From NCBI RefSeq assembly GCF_003970915.1, contig NZ_RXOF01000002.1:124001-188000 (forward strand): 64,000 nt of DNA, written 5' to 3'. This document shows, in pieces, positions 19,101 through 27,146 of this stretch. Below the pieces are notes generated by a model, which did not search any database, was not told the DNA's origin, and saw only the letters and a program-made list of their open reading frames with translations. This DNA is from Hymenobacter gummosus. Lineage in GTDB: Bacteria; Bacteroidota; Bacteroidia; Cytophagales; Hymenobacteraceae. Within the stretch, counting starts at the first letter, position 1. Each line of letters opens with the position of its first letter. Made by a program: the position numbers and the translations under genes.

Positions 19101-19353
19101 CCGAGGTCTTCTTCTGCACCGGGTTCAGCGCAATTTCAATCGGCGCCGTCACGAACTTCTCAATCTCCTCGGCCGAGCGGCCGGGCCACTGGGTGATGAT
19201 GGTAATTTCGGTGTTGGTGACGTCCGGAAACGCTTCGATGGGCGTGTTGCGGTAGCTCACCACCCCGGCCACGATGGCCACCGCCGTCATCAGAAAGACG
19301 AAGCCGCGGTTTTTAAGCGAAAAGGCAATGATGCCCTGGATGAACTTGTTCAT
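16192..19353 (-). CDS. czcA: Heavy-metal efflux RND pump, CzcA/CusA family
   Basis: 1053 aa. Inner-membrane proton-driven pump: N-terminal helix, two large periplasmic loops and twelve membrane segments. The TM4 motif GAIDFGIIIDGAVVMVE (about residues 390-405) keeps the Asp, Asp and Glu known to be needed in CzcA-type divalent-cation pumps (Zn, Co, Cd), whereas Cu/Ag CusA proteins carry a different set. So divalent metal export is the better guess. It is last in the order channel, adaptor, pump. The ATG at 19353 is separated from czcB by a word-repeat hairpin that fills the gap. Forms a tripartite complex with the adaptor and TolC-like channel. Confidence 0.95.
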   Translation of the reverse strand: MNKFIQGIIAFSLKNRGFVFLMTAVAIVAGVVSYRNTPIEAFPDVTNTEITIITQWPGRSAEEIEKFVTAPIEIALNPVQKKTSVRSTSLFGLSVVKVIFDDGVEDFFARQQVNNLLADVDLPDGIDPEVQPPYGPTGEIHRYTIEGQGKTVRELKTIQDWVIERNLKAVPGVADVNSFGGEVKSYEISVDPTKLQTFGITPLDVYNAVQRSNINVGGDVINEGQQNFVVRGIGLLNNIADINNTVIKNVNGAPILIKNVAAVQESALPRLGKVGRGLEDDKVEGIVVMRKGENPSEVIARLQDKVQELNEKILPPGVQIKTFYDRQQLIDFSTETVIHNLLEGIVLVTVIVFLFMADWRTTVIVSVIIPLALLFAFICLRLKGMSANLLSMGAIDFGIIIDGAVVMVEGLFVALDHEAHRKGMERFNKLAKLGLIKKTGRDMGKAIFFSKAIIITALLPIFSFEKVEGKMFSPLAWTLGFALLGALIFTLTLVPVLASILLKKNVVEKDNFFVRAINRGSQRFFRFTYARKTVSLLIATIVVAGGLGAFKFLGSEFLPELNEGSIYVRAQLPLSIGLDESNKLCNEMRRVFLSFPEVSDVVSQTGRPNDGTDPTGFYNNEFLVQIKHTKEVQSKMKSAAYREQLIEHMKAKLGRFPGVDFNFSQPIMDNVEEAASGVKGSIAVKIYGTDLKLMEEKGREVYAVLKRIKGIDDLGALRNIGQPELHVELDENKMASYGVDKADANAVLEMAVGGKQATQLYEGERKFPIRVRYEEQYRQTPAQISQLMVPTQAGKTIPISEIATIGPVTGPSLIYRDDNKRFAAVKFSIRGRDMGSTIEEAQQKVAAAVHLPKGYTMKWTGDFENQRRATQRLTQVVPISLGLIFFILFILFGSLKDAGLVLLNVPFAIIGGVASLLLTHTNFSISAGIGFIALFGICIQNGVILISVFKQNMLQKMSLDRSIYEGVTSRVRPVVMTALMATIGLLPAALSTGIGSETSKPLAIVVIGGLVTGTLLTLFIFPLIFERAYRAEHSKYGSQPDQAPATHGKLAAV

Positions 19354-19354
19354 T

Positions 19355-19509
19355 GGTAGGGTCTTGGGAGCTTAGGGGCTTGGGGTCTTGGTTGTCGTGC
19401 TGGCGGCCTAACGCGGCCTGCCTGATGGAGGCAGTAAGGGCACACCGGATGCTGGCAGACCATCGGAACGTCCACCAAGCTCCTAAGACCCTAAGCCCCC
19501 AAGACCCCA
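19355..19509. repeat. Gap-filling inverted repeat, CTTAGGGTCTTGGGAG word family
   Basis: The arms at about 19357-19392 and 19474-19509 are an imperfect 36-bp inverted repeat built of GGGTCTTGG and GGCTTAGG words. It begins next to the czcB stop (19510) and ends 2 nt before the czcA ATG (19353). Loop of about 80 nt. Confidence 0.85.
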
Positions 19510-20616
19510 CTAATCGTTCAGCTCGTCGTACACGAGCAGCTGATTCTTGGCGATGATGACGTCGCCCGCTTTCAGGCCCGAGGCCACGTAGCTCACGTCG
19601 CCCACGGTTTTGTCGATTTTTACCTCGCGGGTTTCCACGTTTTTCCGGTCGCGGTACACCATCACGTAGTTGCGGTCCTTGTCGAAAATCACCGACTCCG
19701 AGGGCACGGCCAGCATCCGGGCGTCCTCGGTGTTGAGCACGTTGATGCGGGCCAGCATTTCGGGCTTGAGCAGGTAACCGGGGTTGGCGAGGCGCACGCG
19801 CACTTTCATCACCTTGGCCTGCGGGTCGAGCACGTTGAACACCTTGTCGATGCGGCCCTGGAAGTGCTTGTCGGGGTAGGCCAGCGTGGTCACGTCGGCC
19901 TGGTAGCCCTCCTTCACCTTGGTAATGTCCGACTCAAACACGTTGGCCATAATCCACACGTCGTCGAGGTTCGACACGGTGAACAGGTTCTGCACGTTGT
20001 CGGCGTTGAACTGCATGTGGTCGGTCACGTTCTTCTCCGTGATAAAGCCCGAAATCGGGGCCCGCAGCGTGTAGGTGCCGTCGGCCGACACGCCGTACAC
20101 GCTCAGCTGCTTGCGCGACTTGCCCACGTTGCTCTGGGCCTTTTGCAGCTCCTTGCGGGCCAGCGTCACCTCGCGCTCCGAAGCCAGGCCCGACTGGAAC
20201 TGGTCTTCGGCCACTGCCAGGTTTTTGCGGGCAATGTCGAGGTCGGTGCCGGCCGTGGCGCTCTGGTTCTGCAAATCAGCAATTTCGCCCGAGCGGATAA
20301 CGGCCAGCACCTGGCCCTTCTGCACATGGTCGCCCAGCTCCACGTTGAGCCGTTCCACCACGCCGCCCACCAGCGGAAACACCTGCACGGTTTTGTCGCC
20401 GTTCGAGGTAATCTGCCCCGACAGCGTCAGCTCGTCGCGCACCGGCTCGGCCCGGACGGTATCGAGGCGGATGTCCTTCATCATCGTGTCGGAGAGGGCG
20501 AAGGGCTGGGTGTCCTCGGCCGCGGGATTGGCGTCGGAATCGGTGCAGCTGCTGAGCAGGCCCGCGGCGGCCAGCGGCAGCAGCAGGGCGGAAAGGGGAC
20601 GGGAAGCGCGGAGCAT
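19510..20616 (-). CDS. czcB: Efflux RND periplasmic adaptor (membrane fusion protein)
   Basis: 368 aa from ATG 20616, chosen for the lipoprotein signal (LLSSC lipobox about residue 24). Order of parts: TLSGQITSNGDKTVQVFPLV barrel strand, biotinyl-lipoyl half (VQKGQVLAVIRSGEIADLQ), coiled-coil hairpin (LDIARKNLAVAEDQFQSGL), second lipoyl half (LRAPISGFITEKNV), then beta barrel and membrane-proximal domains. Links the pump to the TolC-like channel. No His-rich metal-binding tail is seen. Confidence 0.94.
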   Translation of the reverse strand: MLRASRPLSALLLPLAAAGLLSSCTDSDANPAAEDTQPFALSDTMMKDIRLDTVRAEPVRDELTLSGQITSNGDKTVQVFPLVGGVVERLNVELGDHVQKGQVLAVIRSGEIADLQNQSATAGTDLDIARKNLAVAEDQFQSGLASEREVTLARKELQKAQSNVGKSRKQLSVYGVSADGTYTLRAPISGFITEKNVTDHMQFNADNVQNLFTVSNLDDVWIMANVFESDITKVKEGYQADVTTLAYPDKHFQGRIDKVFNVLDPQAKVMKVRVRLANPGYLLKPEMLARINVLNTEDARMLAVPSESVIFDKDRNYVMVYRDRKNVETREVKIDKTVGDVSYVASGLKAGDVIIAKNQLLVYDELND

Positions 20617-20707
20617 GGCGGTACTGGTGAGGGGCGCGGCGGGGCGCTGGCGGTTGAAAGACTGAGGAGTGTTTGGGGTTGGCGGAAGCAAGTGGCCCAC
20701 ACCAGGT

Positions 20708-20812
20708 CGTCATGTCGAGCTTGTCGAGACATCTCGTCGGATAGTAATTCCAATCATTGAGTTACTATCTGAAAGTGAGCACGCGAGATGCTTCGCTGCG
20801 CTCTGCATGACG
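20708..20812. repeat. GTCATGTCGAGCTTGTCGAG palindromic element, copy 1
   Basis: Outer arms GTCATG/CATGAC and GAGACATCTCG/CGAGATGC, inner arms GATAGTAA/TTACTATC. The first 28 nt (20709-20736) are identical to 34732-34759. It lies between the channel gene stop (20825) and the adaptor gene start, inside the operon. Confidence 0.85.
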
Positions 20813-20824
20813 TTCTTCGTTGTT

Positions 20825-22129
20825 CTACTGCGGCGTCAGCACCGGGCGGCCGACGGCGTAGTTGAGCTGCTCGTAGGCGCGGATGCGGTTGTTGCTGCGC
20901 TCATTGCGCTGGAGCAGGTTCTCCTTGTAGCTCTCGTAGAAGTCGAGAAACTCCACGATGGTGATGTTGCGCTGGGCGTAGCTGCGCTCGATGCCGTCGA
21001 TGAGCTTGTCGAAGTCACTGGTGTTGCGGTCGGTGGTGGCCGACAGCTCTTCGGCCTGCCGGGCCAGCGTGTAGGCCTGAAACACGTCCTGACGCACCTG
21101 CAGCTGCTGCTGCGACAGCACCGCCCGGCTGCCTTCCACCTGCACCTTGGCCGTGCGGATGTTGCCCTGGTTGCGGTTGAAGATGGGCACGGCCACGCCC
21201 AGGGTCAGGGCGTTGTAGTTCTGGATGTAGTTGCCGGCGCGGTCGTACACGTAACCCACGGCCAGGTCGGGGGTGGCCAAGGCGTGCTGCAGGCGCAGGT
21301 TGGCCTGCTGCTGCTGCACTTCGGCCTGCCGGGCCTTCACGTCGGCGCGGTAGGTCTGGGCTGAGTCGGCTAGGGCGGTTTCGCCGGGCACCTGGCTCAG
21401 CGAAAGGGCCCGGATGGCCGCTACCGAGGCCTGGGGCACCAGGTAGGAGCTGGTTTCGTCGCGCAGCAGCACGTGCAGGTCGGCCTGATCCTGGGTTATG
21501 TCGCGCAGCAGGGTTTGCCGCTCGGTTTCCAGGTCGAAGAGGAAGGCCTTGAGGCGCACCACGTCCTTGAGCGCGATGTTGCCCTTCTGCAGCTGCTGCT
21601 CATACAGCCCGATGGTGCGGCGAAATTCGCCGATCTGTCGGTCGTACACCTTCAGGCTCTGCTGCTTGAAGTACAAATCGTAGAAGGTGGTGCGCAGCTG
21701 GTAGCGCAGCGTACGCAAGAGGTCCTGCAGGTTGTACTGCTCGGCCAGGGCGTTTTGCTGGGCCACGGCCGCGGCAGCCTTGCGGCGGCCGGCAATGGCG
21801 AAGAGCTGCTGCACCTGGATGATGGTGTTGCCCTGCTTGGTCACGTCGAAGTAGCGGCGCGTCTGCGGGTTGTAGGTATTCTGCTCCCAGCTGATGGTAG
21901 GGTTGTCCCAGAGCCGGGCCTGCAGAATCTGCGCCTCCGCGGCCGACACGTTGTAGCGCTGGGCCAGCACGGCGAAGTTGCCATCGACGAACTGCCGCTC
22001 GGCCTGCCCGAGGTCGAGGCGGACGGTATCGGCCGCGGCGGCCGGGCCAGGTGCGGCGGCGCGGGCGGCGGCGGCCGTCAGCAGCAGGCCGGCGGCCATG
22101 GAAAGAAGTTGGAGCGGGAAGCGGAACAT
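20825..22129 (-). CDS. czcC: TolC-family outer-membrane efflux channel
   Basis: 434 aa from ATG 22129 (MFRFPLQLLSMAAGLLLTAA signal peptide). Two outer-membrane-factor repeats with long helices: FAVLAQRYNVSAAEAQILQA, then later TYRADVKARQAEVQQQQANL. The motif DNPTISWEQNTYNP is typical of the CzcC/CusC side of the family. First gene of the structural efflux unit; upstream lies a -7 box and four CTAAT boxes at 11-bp spacing that look like the operator for the neighbouring response regulator. Confidence 0.93.
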   Translation of the reverse strand: MFRFPLQLLSMAAGLLLTAAAARAAAPGPAAAADTVRLDLGQAERQFVDGNFAVLAQRYNVSAAEAQILQARLWDNPTISWEQNTYNPQTRRYFDVTKQGNTIIQVQQLFAIAGRRKAAAAVAQQNALAEQYNLQDLLRTLRYQLRTTFYDLYFKQQSLKVYDRQIGEFRRTIGLYEQQLQKGNIALKDVVRLKAFLFDLETERQTLLRDITQDQADLHVLLRDETSSYLVPQASVAAIRALSLSQVPGETALADSAQTYRADVKARQAEVQQQQANLRLQHALATPDLAVGYVYDRAGNYIQNYNALTLGVAVPIFNRNQGNIRTAKVQVEGSRAVLSQQQLQVRQDVFQAYTLARQAEELSATTDRNTSDFDKLIDGIERSYAQRNITIVEFLDFYESYKENLLQRNERSNNRIRAYEQLNYAVGRPVLTPQ

Positions 22130-22152
22130 TGTCGTCTGGTGAGTTGACAATG

Positions 22153-22160
22153 CAAGTGTA
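22153..22160 (-). promoter_or_regulatory. Probable -7 box of the efflux operon
   Basis: TACACTTG on the minus strand, one mismatch to TAnnTTTG, 24 nt before the channel ATG at 22129 and just downstream of the CTAAT repeats. Confidence 0.5.
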
Positions 22161-22170
22161 CCGCGGGGGT

Positions 22171-22208
22171 ATTAGGGGGGTATTAGAGGTGCATTAGAGA
22201 CGGATTAG
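22171..22208 (-). promoter_or_regulatory. Four direct CTAAT repeats, likely response-regulator operator
   Basis: On the plus strand ATTAG occurs at 22171, 22182, 22193 and 22204, exactly 11 nt apart. OmpR-family regulators bind tandem direct repeats spaced by one helical turn next to the -35 region. These boxes cover the -33 region of the promoter above, so activation of czcCBA by the response regulator at 23844 is the natural reading. Confidence 0.7.
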
Positions 22209-22334
22209 AACCGGAATATTTTCCTAAAAACCTTGTTTACTGCGTCAAAAATCAATTTCAGGCTTAGCACCCGGCGTACATATTTTCGTCCGCAACCGCT
22301 GGCTGCTCCCGCACACCTAACCTGGCCGGCCTGC

Positions 22335-23708
22335 TCAACTTGTTCGTTCAAACCGCACCTCGGCCGCCGTGCCGCCGCCCGGCCGCGGCCGCAGCTCCAG
22401 CTGCCCCCCGTGCCGCCCAATGATGTTGCGGGCCAGCGGCAGGCCCACGCCGTGCCCCACCACGTGGCGCGAGTTGTCGCCGCGGAAAAAGGGCTGAAAC
22501 AGGCGGGCGTAGTCCTTGTCGGCAATGCCGATGCCGCGGTCGAGCACCTGCAGACGGAGCGTGTGCGGGGCCTGGTAGTCGAGGTGCAGCTCCACCGACA
22601 GTTCATCGGGCGAGTATTTCAGGGCGTTTTCCACCAGGTTGCTCACCGCCCGCAGCAGCAGGGACCGGCTGCCGCGCACCACCAGCTGCTCGGCGTCGTC
22701 GGGCAGCTGGCCGAGCTGCACCTGCACGCGGCGGCGCTGCTCGGCGGGCAGCCCGTCGCGCACTTCCCACACCAGCTCGTCGAGGCGCACTTCCTCGGTC
22801 TGGGGCAACTCCACCGTGTCGTTCTGGGCCAGCTCCAGCAGGTTGTTTACCAGCAGCCGGAACTGCTGCAGCTCGGCCAGCACCGAGCCCAGCGCCTCGC
22901 GGTAGGCGGGGGCGTCCCGCTCGCGGGCCAGCAGCACCTGCAGCTCGCCAATGGTGGCCGTGAGCGGGGTGCGCAGCTCGTGGGAGGCGTTGCGCACGAA
23001 GGTGCCCTGACCCTCAAACGAGTCTTCCAAGCGCTGCAGCATGCGGTTGAAGGTGCGGGCCAGGCGCGAAATTTCGTCGGGTTTCTCTTCCTGTCCCTCG
23101 TCGAGGCGCAGGTGCAGGTCGCGGGCGGTAATGCCTTCCACTTGGTCGTTGATGGCCGAAATCGGGCTCAGGGCCCGGCCCGCAAACAGGCGCCCGGCCC
23201 CGTAGGTCAGCAGCAGGCTGATGACGAACACGGCCACCAGCGAAAAGGTCATGTACTCGGTGCGGGCCTTGCCGGAGGCGTTTTCCGCCGCCGCCACGAT
23301 GACAAACTCGCCCTGGTTGTCGCGGTAAAAAATGCCCACGGCCTGCCGCGGCCCCAGCGTGAAGAATACCTCCTTCTGGGCCACAATGCGCGCCAGCAGC
23401 TCGTCGGATACCTGCACCCGCTCGTCTTCCTCAATAAACCGGGGCTGCATCTTCGAGTCGTACACCTGCAGCACCTCGTTGGGCAGCGTCTGCATAAAGC
23501 GCCGCTGAAAGTCGCGAAAGGCGGCGGCGCGCATTTCGTCGCGCTCCAGAAAGATGTAGCCCGTCACGTCGGCCCGGTCGCGCAGCCGGTCGTTGAACTG
23601 CTCGTTGGTGTAGTCGGCGTGGATGAGCAGGGTGGCCGACAGCGCCCCCAGCAGAATCACGCCCACCAAGCCCACAAACAACAGCGTCAGACGGTTGCGG
23701 ATGGTCAT
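22335..23708 (-). CDS. Sensor histidine kinase of the metal-efflux locus
   Basis: 457 aa. TM1 at about residues 8-28, a periplasmic sensor region (about 30-155), TM2 at about 155-177, a HAMP domain, then HisKA with ASHELRTPLT (phosphoacceptor H243), N box LVENALKYSPDE, and G boxes DRGIGIADKD and VGHGVGLPLA. Membership of the CusS/CzcS group is inferred from linkage to the pump. Downstream of the response regulator on the same strand, separated by a CACCATTT hairpin that ends 3 nt before the ATG. Confidence 0.94.
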   Translation of the reverse strand: MTIRNRLTLLFVGLVGVILLGALSATLLIHADYTNEQFNDRLRDRADVTGYIFLERDEMRAAAFRDFQRRFMQTLPNEVLQVYDSKMQPRFIEEDERVQVSDELLARIVAQKEVFFTLGPRQAVGIFYRDNQGEFVIVAAAENASGKARTEYMTFSLVAVFVISLLLTYGAGRLFAGRALSPISAINDQVEGITARDLHLRLDEGQEEKPDEISRLARTFNRMLQRLEDSFEGQGTFVRNASHELRTPLTATIGELQVLLARERDAPAYREALGSVLAELQQFRLLVNNLLELAQNDTVELPQTEEVRLDELVWEVRDGLPAEQRRRVQVQLGQLPDDAEQLVVRGSRSLLLRAVSNLVENALKYSPDELSVELHLDYQAPHTLRLQVLDRGIGIADKDYARLFQPFFRGDNSRHVVGHGVGLPLARNIIGRHGGQLELRPRPGGGTAAEVRFERTS

Positions 23709-23710
23709 GG

Positions 23711-23850
23711 GCGGTGAGATGGTGATTGGTGAAATGGTGAGTTAATGTCCGGAAGGCGCGAACGGTACGCAAAGATTCGGGAAAGCATAACCATCCGGTT
23801 GTAGTAGAACTATGCTATTTCACCATTTCACCATTTCACCATTTCACCGC
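23711..23850. repeat. Gap-filling inverted repeat, CACCATTT word family
   Basis: Right side: about four tandem 8-nt TTTCACCA units (23818-23850). Left side: the complementary GGTGAAAT words (23711-23740). The repeat includes the regulator stop codon (23844-23846) and ends 3 nt before the kinase ATG (23708). Loop of about 77 nt. Confidence 0.85.
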
Positions 23851-24524
23851 TCGTCCTCCCGCATCACGTAGCCCATGCCCACCACGGTGTGGATCAGCTT
23901 GGTGGGAAAGGGCTTGTCGACTTTGTTGCGCAGGTAGTTCACGTACACGTCGATGACGTTGGAGCCCGCGTCGAAGGAGTCTTCCCAGCTGTGCTCGGCT
24001 ATTTCGGCCCGGCTGAGCACCCGGCCCTGGTTGCGCAGCAGCAGCTCCAGCAGGGTGAATTCGCGGGCGGTGAGCTTGAGGGGCTGCCCGGCGCGCGTGA
24101 CGGTTTTGGCGGCCGTGTCGAGGGTGAGGTCGGCCAGGGTGAGGGTGGCCCCCTTCACCACGTGGCCGCGGCGGCGAGTGAGGGCCCGCACCCGGGCCAG
24201 CAGCTCCGGAAAGTCGAAGGGCTTCACCAGGTAGTCGTCGGCGCCGGCGTTGAAGCCTTCCAGCTTGTCGGTGGTGGTACCCAGGGCCGTGAGCATGAGC
24301 ACGGGCACCTGCTGGTCGCGCTGCCGGATGAGCTTGAGCACCTCAAAACCGCTCATGCCGGGCAGAATCACGTCCAGGATAATCAAATCGAAGGTGTGGG
24401 CCAGGGCCAGCCGCGCGCCGAACGTGCCATCGTAGGCCACTTCCACGTCGAAGTGCTCCTCTTCCAGGCCCTTGCGGATAAAGGCCGATACCTTTGGTTC
24501 GTCCTCGACGAGCAACACTCTCAT
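23844..24524 (-). CDS. OmpR-family response regulator
   Basis: 226 aa from ATG 24524. Receiver domain with acidic pair VEDE, phosphoacceptor D51 in LIILDVILP, and the Lys of YLVKPFD; DNA-binding winged helix with LTAREFTLLELLLRNQG and VDVYVNYLRNKVDKPF, ending HTVVGMGYVMRED. Pairs with the kinase at 22335 and probably activates the czcCBA-type operon at the CTAAT repeats. A GTG two codons upstream is also in frame; ATG is preferred. Confidence 0.95.
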   Translation of the reverse strand: MRVLLVEDEPKVSAFIRKGLEEEHFDVEVAYDGTFGARLALAHTFDLIILDVILPGMSGFEVLKLIRQRDQQVPVLMLTALGTTTDKLEGFNAGADDYLVKPFDFPELLARVRALTRRRGHVVKGATLTLADLTLDTAAKTVTRAGQPLKLTAREFTLLELLLRNQGRVLSRAEIAEHSWEDSFDAGSNVIDVYVNYLRNKVDKPFPTKLIHTVVGMGYVMREDER

Positions 24525-24554
24525 GGACACAGATTTGAATTCAACTCCAGCAAA

Positions 24555-24672
24555 ACGTCATGCAGAGCGCCGCGAACCGAAGGTCGACGTAGTCGACCAG
24601 CTCGCCGGATAGCAATGCCACTCGCCGGATTGCTGGGTGCCATCCGCCTGCGACACGTCGCGCGGGCCTCGA
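24555..24672. repeat. Degenerate palindromic element related to the 20.7-kb family
   Basis: Starts ACGTCATGCAGAGCG, the complement of the right end of the 20708-20812 element, and contains internal inverted words (GGTCGACGTAGTCGACC; CTCGCCGGAT repeated). The far end is not clear. Nothing else is seen in the 240-nt gap. Confidence 0.5.
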
Positions 24673-24766
24673 CACGATACGAACCGGTTTCAGGGCGCGG
24701 CCACCAGTAAGGTCAAGCCGCCGACACCCCGTCGGTTACCTTTTTGTTAGGCGTGCCGAATATTTT

Positions 24767-25108
24767 TTAGTCGTCCTCGTAGTCCAGGCCGAGCACGTTA
24801 TTGAGGGCGCCCTGCAGCTCGGCGGCGGCGTGCATCTGCCCGGCTTTGCGGGCCACCGTGAGGCCCGTACGCAAGATGTTTTCGGCCTCATCGAGGTGGC
24901 CTTGCTCTTGCCGAAGCTTGCCGGCGTGGTAGTAAGTGCCCACGTAATCAGCGTGTTCCGTCAGGAGTTTCTGGTAGTAGCGCCAGGCCGTGTCCAGGTC
25001 GCCGGCCGAGCGGTACTCGGTGGCCAGGGCGTACACGGTAAAGGCGTCGTTGGGGTCTTCTTTATAAAAGGTGAGCAGTTGCTCAAGGCGGCTCGGGGAG
25101 GTTTCCAT
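24767..25108 (-). CDS. Small tetratricopeptide-repeat protein
   Basis: 113 aa from ATG 25108. Three TPR-like helix pairs: DAFTVYALATEYRSAGDLDT, WRYYQKLLTEHADYVGTYYH and HLDEAENILRTGLTVARKAG. Cytosolic, no signal peptide; presumably a protein-interaction module. Divergent from etfB with 73 nt between the starts, so the two may share a control region. The partner is unknown. Confidence 0.8.
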   Translation of the reverse strand: METSPSRLEQLLTFYKEDPNDAFTVYALATEYRSAGDLDTAWRYYQKLLTEHADYVGTYYHAGKLRQEQGHLDEAENILRTGLTVARKAGQMHAAAELQGALNNVLGLDYEDD

Positions 25109-25181
25109 CGGCGGGATTTTCCAGTATCTTCGGCCCGAAATTAGGGCATTGCCCGCATCTTCTGACCCATAAGCAGATCTG

Positions 25182-25922
25182 ATGAAGTTCCTCGTTTGCA
25201 TCAGCAACGTCCCGGACACAACGACCAAAATCACGTTTACCCCGGATAATAAAGAATTCAACAAGGCGGGCGTGCAGTTCGTCATCAACCCCTGGGATGA
25301 GTATGCACTCACTCGCGCCATTGAGCTGAAAGAAGCCCAGGGCAGCGGGACGGTGACCGTGCTCAACGTGGGCGAAGCCGATACCGAACCCAACATCCGC
25401 AAGGCCCTGGCCATCGGCGCCGACGACGCCATCCGCGTCAACGCCGCCCCGAAGGACGCCTGGTTTGTGGCCCAGCAGATTGCCCACTACGCCAAGGAAG
25501 GCGGCTACGACGTCATCCTGATGGGCAAGGAAAGCATCGACTACAACGGCTTCCAGGTGCACGGCATGGTGGGCGAGCTGCTCGGCATCCCCACGGTGGC
25601 CCCGGCCATGAAGCTGGACATGAGCGGCAACACCGCCACGCTGGAGCGCGAAATCGAAGGCGGCAAGGAAATCGTGGAGGTGAATACGCCCTTCGTGGCC
25701 TCCTGCCAGCAGCCGATGTGCGAGCCCCGCATCCCGAACATGCGCGGCATCATGACGGCCCGCACCAAGCCGCTGAAAGTAGTGGAAGCCGTGGGCGAAG
25801 GCGCCGCCACCGCCGTGGCCGAGTACCAGCTGCCGCCCAAAAAGCAGGGCGTGAAGCTCATCGACGCCGCCAACGCCGGCGAGCTGATCAAGCTGCTGCG
25901 CAACGAAGCCAAAGTCATCTAA
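25182..25922 (+). CDS. etfB: Electron transfer flavoprotein, beta subunit
   Basis: 246 aa. Begins MKFLVCISNVPDTTTKITFT, as ETF beta proteins do, with the AMP/FAD-binding region IGADDAIRVN and the YNGFQVHGMVGELLG segment. ETF passes electrons from acyl-CoA dehydrogenases to the quinone pool. Followed by etfA in the same direction; the gap holds an AT-rich inverted repeat. A box TATCTTCG at 25125-25132 (one mismatch) may be the -7 element. Confidence 0.96.
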   Translation: MKFLVCISNVPDTTTKITFTPDNKEFNKAGVQFVINPWDEYALTRAIELKEAQGSGTVTVLNVGEADTEPNIRKALAIGADDAIRVNAAPKDAWFVAQQIAHYAKEGGYDVILMGKESIDYNGFQVHGMVGELLGIPTVAPAMKLDMSGNTATLEREIEGGKEIVEVNTPFVASCQQPMCEPRIPNMRGIMTARTKPLKVVEAVGEGAATAVAEYQLPPKKQGVKLIDAANAGELIKLLRNEAKVI

Positions 25923-25927
25923 GAACC

Positions 25928-26022
25928 AATTAATAATTAATAATTAAGAATGAATAATTGACTTGACTGCTTGAGCATCACGTTGATTCAATTCTTAATT
26001 ATTGATTGTTAATTCTTAATTG
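25928..26022. repeat. Gap-filling inverted repeat, TTAATTATTAATT word family
   Basis: Arms of about 33 bp (25928-25960 and 25989-26022), imperfect, built of AATTAATA words, with a 28-nt loop. It starts 6 nt after the etfB stop and ends 8 nt before the etfA ATG. Almost pure A/T in a roughly 65% GC region. The same word family recurs at 42470-42580. Confidence 0.85.
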
Positions 26023-26029
26023 CAGAACC

Positions 26030-27007
26030 ATGTCTGTTCTCGTAGTAGTAGAATGCGATAAGGGCGAAGTGAAAAAATCTTCGCTGGAAGTAGCGTCGTA
26101 CGGCGCGCAGGTGGCCCAGATGCTCGGCACCACGGCTACGGCCGTGGCCGTGGGCGAAGCCACCGAAGCCAACCTGGCCCAGCTCGGCGAGCAGGGCATC
26201 TCGAAGGTGCTGTTCGACAACGAGCCGCGCCTGAAGGATTTCGTCAACGGGGCCTACACCAAGCTGATTGCCGCCGCTGCCGATAAGGAGCAGGCCAAGG
26301 TAATCGTGCTGGCTAACTCGAATATCGGCGCCTCGGTGGGCTCGCGCCTGGCGGTGCGCCTGAAGGCTTCCTTGGCCACCAACGTGGTGGAGCTGCCCAA
26401 AACCGACGGCGGCCAGTTCACGGTGAAGCGCGGCGCCTTCTCGGGCAAGGCCTTCGCCGACGTGGTGCTGTCGGGCGAGCGGAAAATCATTGCCGTCAAG
26501 AAAAACAGCATCGAAGCCCAGCACAACGGCGGCCAGACGGCCCAGGTGGAAAGCTTCTCGGCCCAGCTGTCGGACGCCGACTTCGCCGACGCGCCGAAGC
26601 AGGTGATTATGCAGGACCAGGCCGGCGGCATCCTGCTGCCCGAGGCCGACAAGGTGGTATCGGGTGGCCGCGGCATGAAGGGCCCGGAAAACTGGCACCT
26701 CATCGAGGACCTGGCCAAGGCGCTGGGGGCGGCTACGGCCTGCTCCAAGCCGGTGTCGGACGTAGACTGGCGCCCTCACCACGAGCACGTGGGGCAGACG
26801 GGCATTACCGTGTCGCCGAACCTGTATATTGCCTGCGGCATTTCGGGCGCCATCCAGCACCTGGCCGGCGTCAACTCGTCGAAGGTTATCGTGGTTATCA
26901 ACAAGGACCCCGAGGCGCCCTTCTTCAAGGCCGCTGACTACGGCATCGTGGGCGACGTGTTCGAGGTGCTGCCCAAGCTGACCCAGGCCGTTAAGGAATT
27001 GAACTAG
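26030..27007 (+). CDS. etfA: Electron transfer flavoprotein, alpha subunit
   Basis: 325 aa from ATG 26030 ([20 protein letters not shown]). The FAD-binding C-terminal domain is complete: [34 protein letters not shown] and the end [16 protein letters not shown]. Forms the heterodimer with EtfB. The reading frame opens 24 nt earlier in repeat sequence, so the ATG is preferred. Confidence 0.96.
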   Translation: MSVLVVVECDKGEVKKSSLEVASYGAQVAQMLGTTATAVAVGEATEANLAQLGEQGISKVLFDNEPRLKDFVNGAYTKLIAAAADKEQAKVIVLANSNIGASVGSRLAVRLKASLATNVVELPKTDGGQFTVKRGAFSGKAFADVVLSGERKIIAVKKNSIEAQHNGGQTAQVESFSAQLSDADFADAPKQVIMQDQAGGILLPEADKVVSGGRGMKGPENWHLIEDLAKALGAATACSKPVSDVDWRPHHEHVGQTGITVSPNLYIACGISGAIQHLAGVNSSKVIVVINKDPEAPFFKAADYGIVGDVFEVLPKLTQAVKELN

Positions 27008-27008
27008 G

Positions 27009-27146
27009 ATCTAAGGTACTTGGGGGCTTAGGGTCTTGGGAGAAAAGCCAGCCGTTGCGTAGATTCAGCAACGCACTTGGCTCCCGGCCGTAAGCCCCCG
27101 AGTTCCGTATCCACCCAAGCCTTAGACCCTAAGCCCCCAGAACCCT
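27009..27146. repeat. Gap-filling inverted repeat, CTTAGGGTCTTGGGAG word family
   Basis: Left arm at about 27014-27042 and right arm at 27118-27146 (imperfect, about 24 bp well matched), with a second GTAAGCCCCCGAG word inside the loop. It starts 2 nt after the etfA stop and its right arm reaches the TTG start codon of the next gene. Confidence 0.8.
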
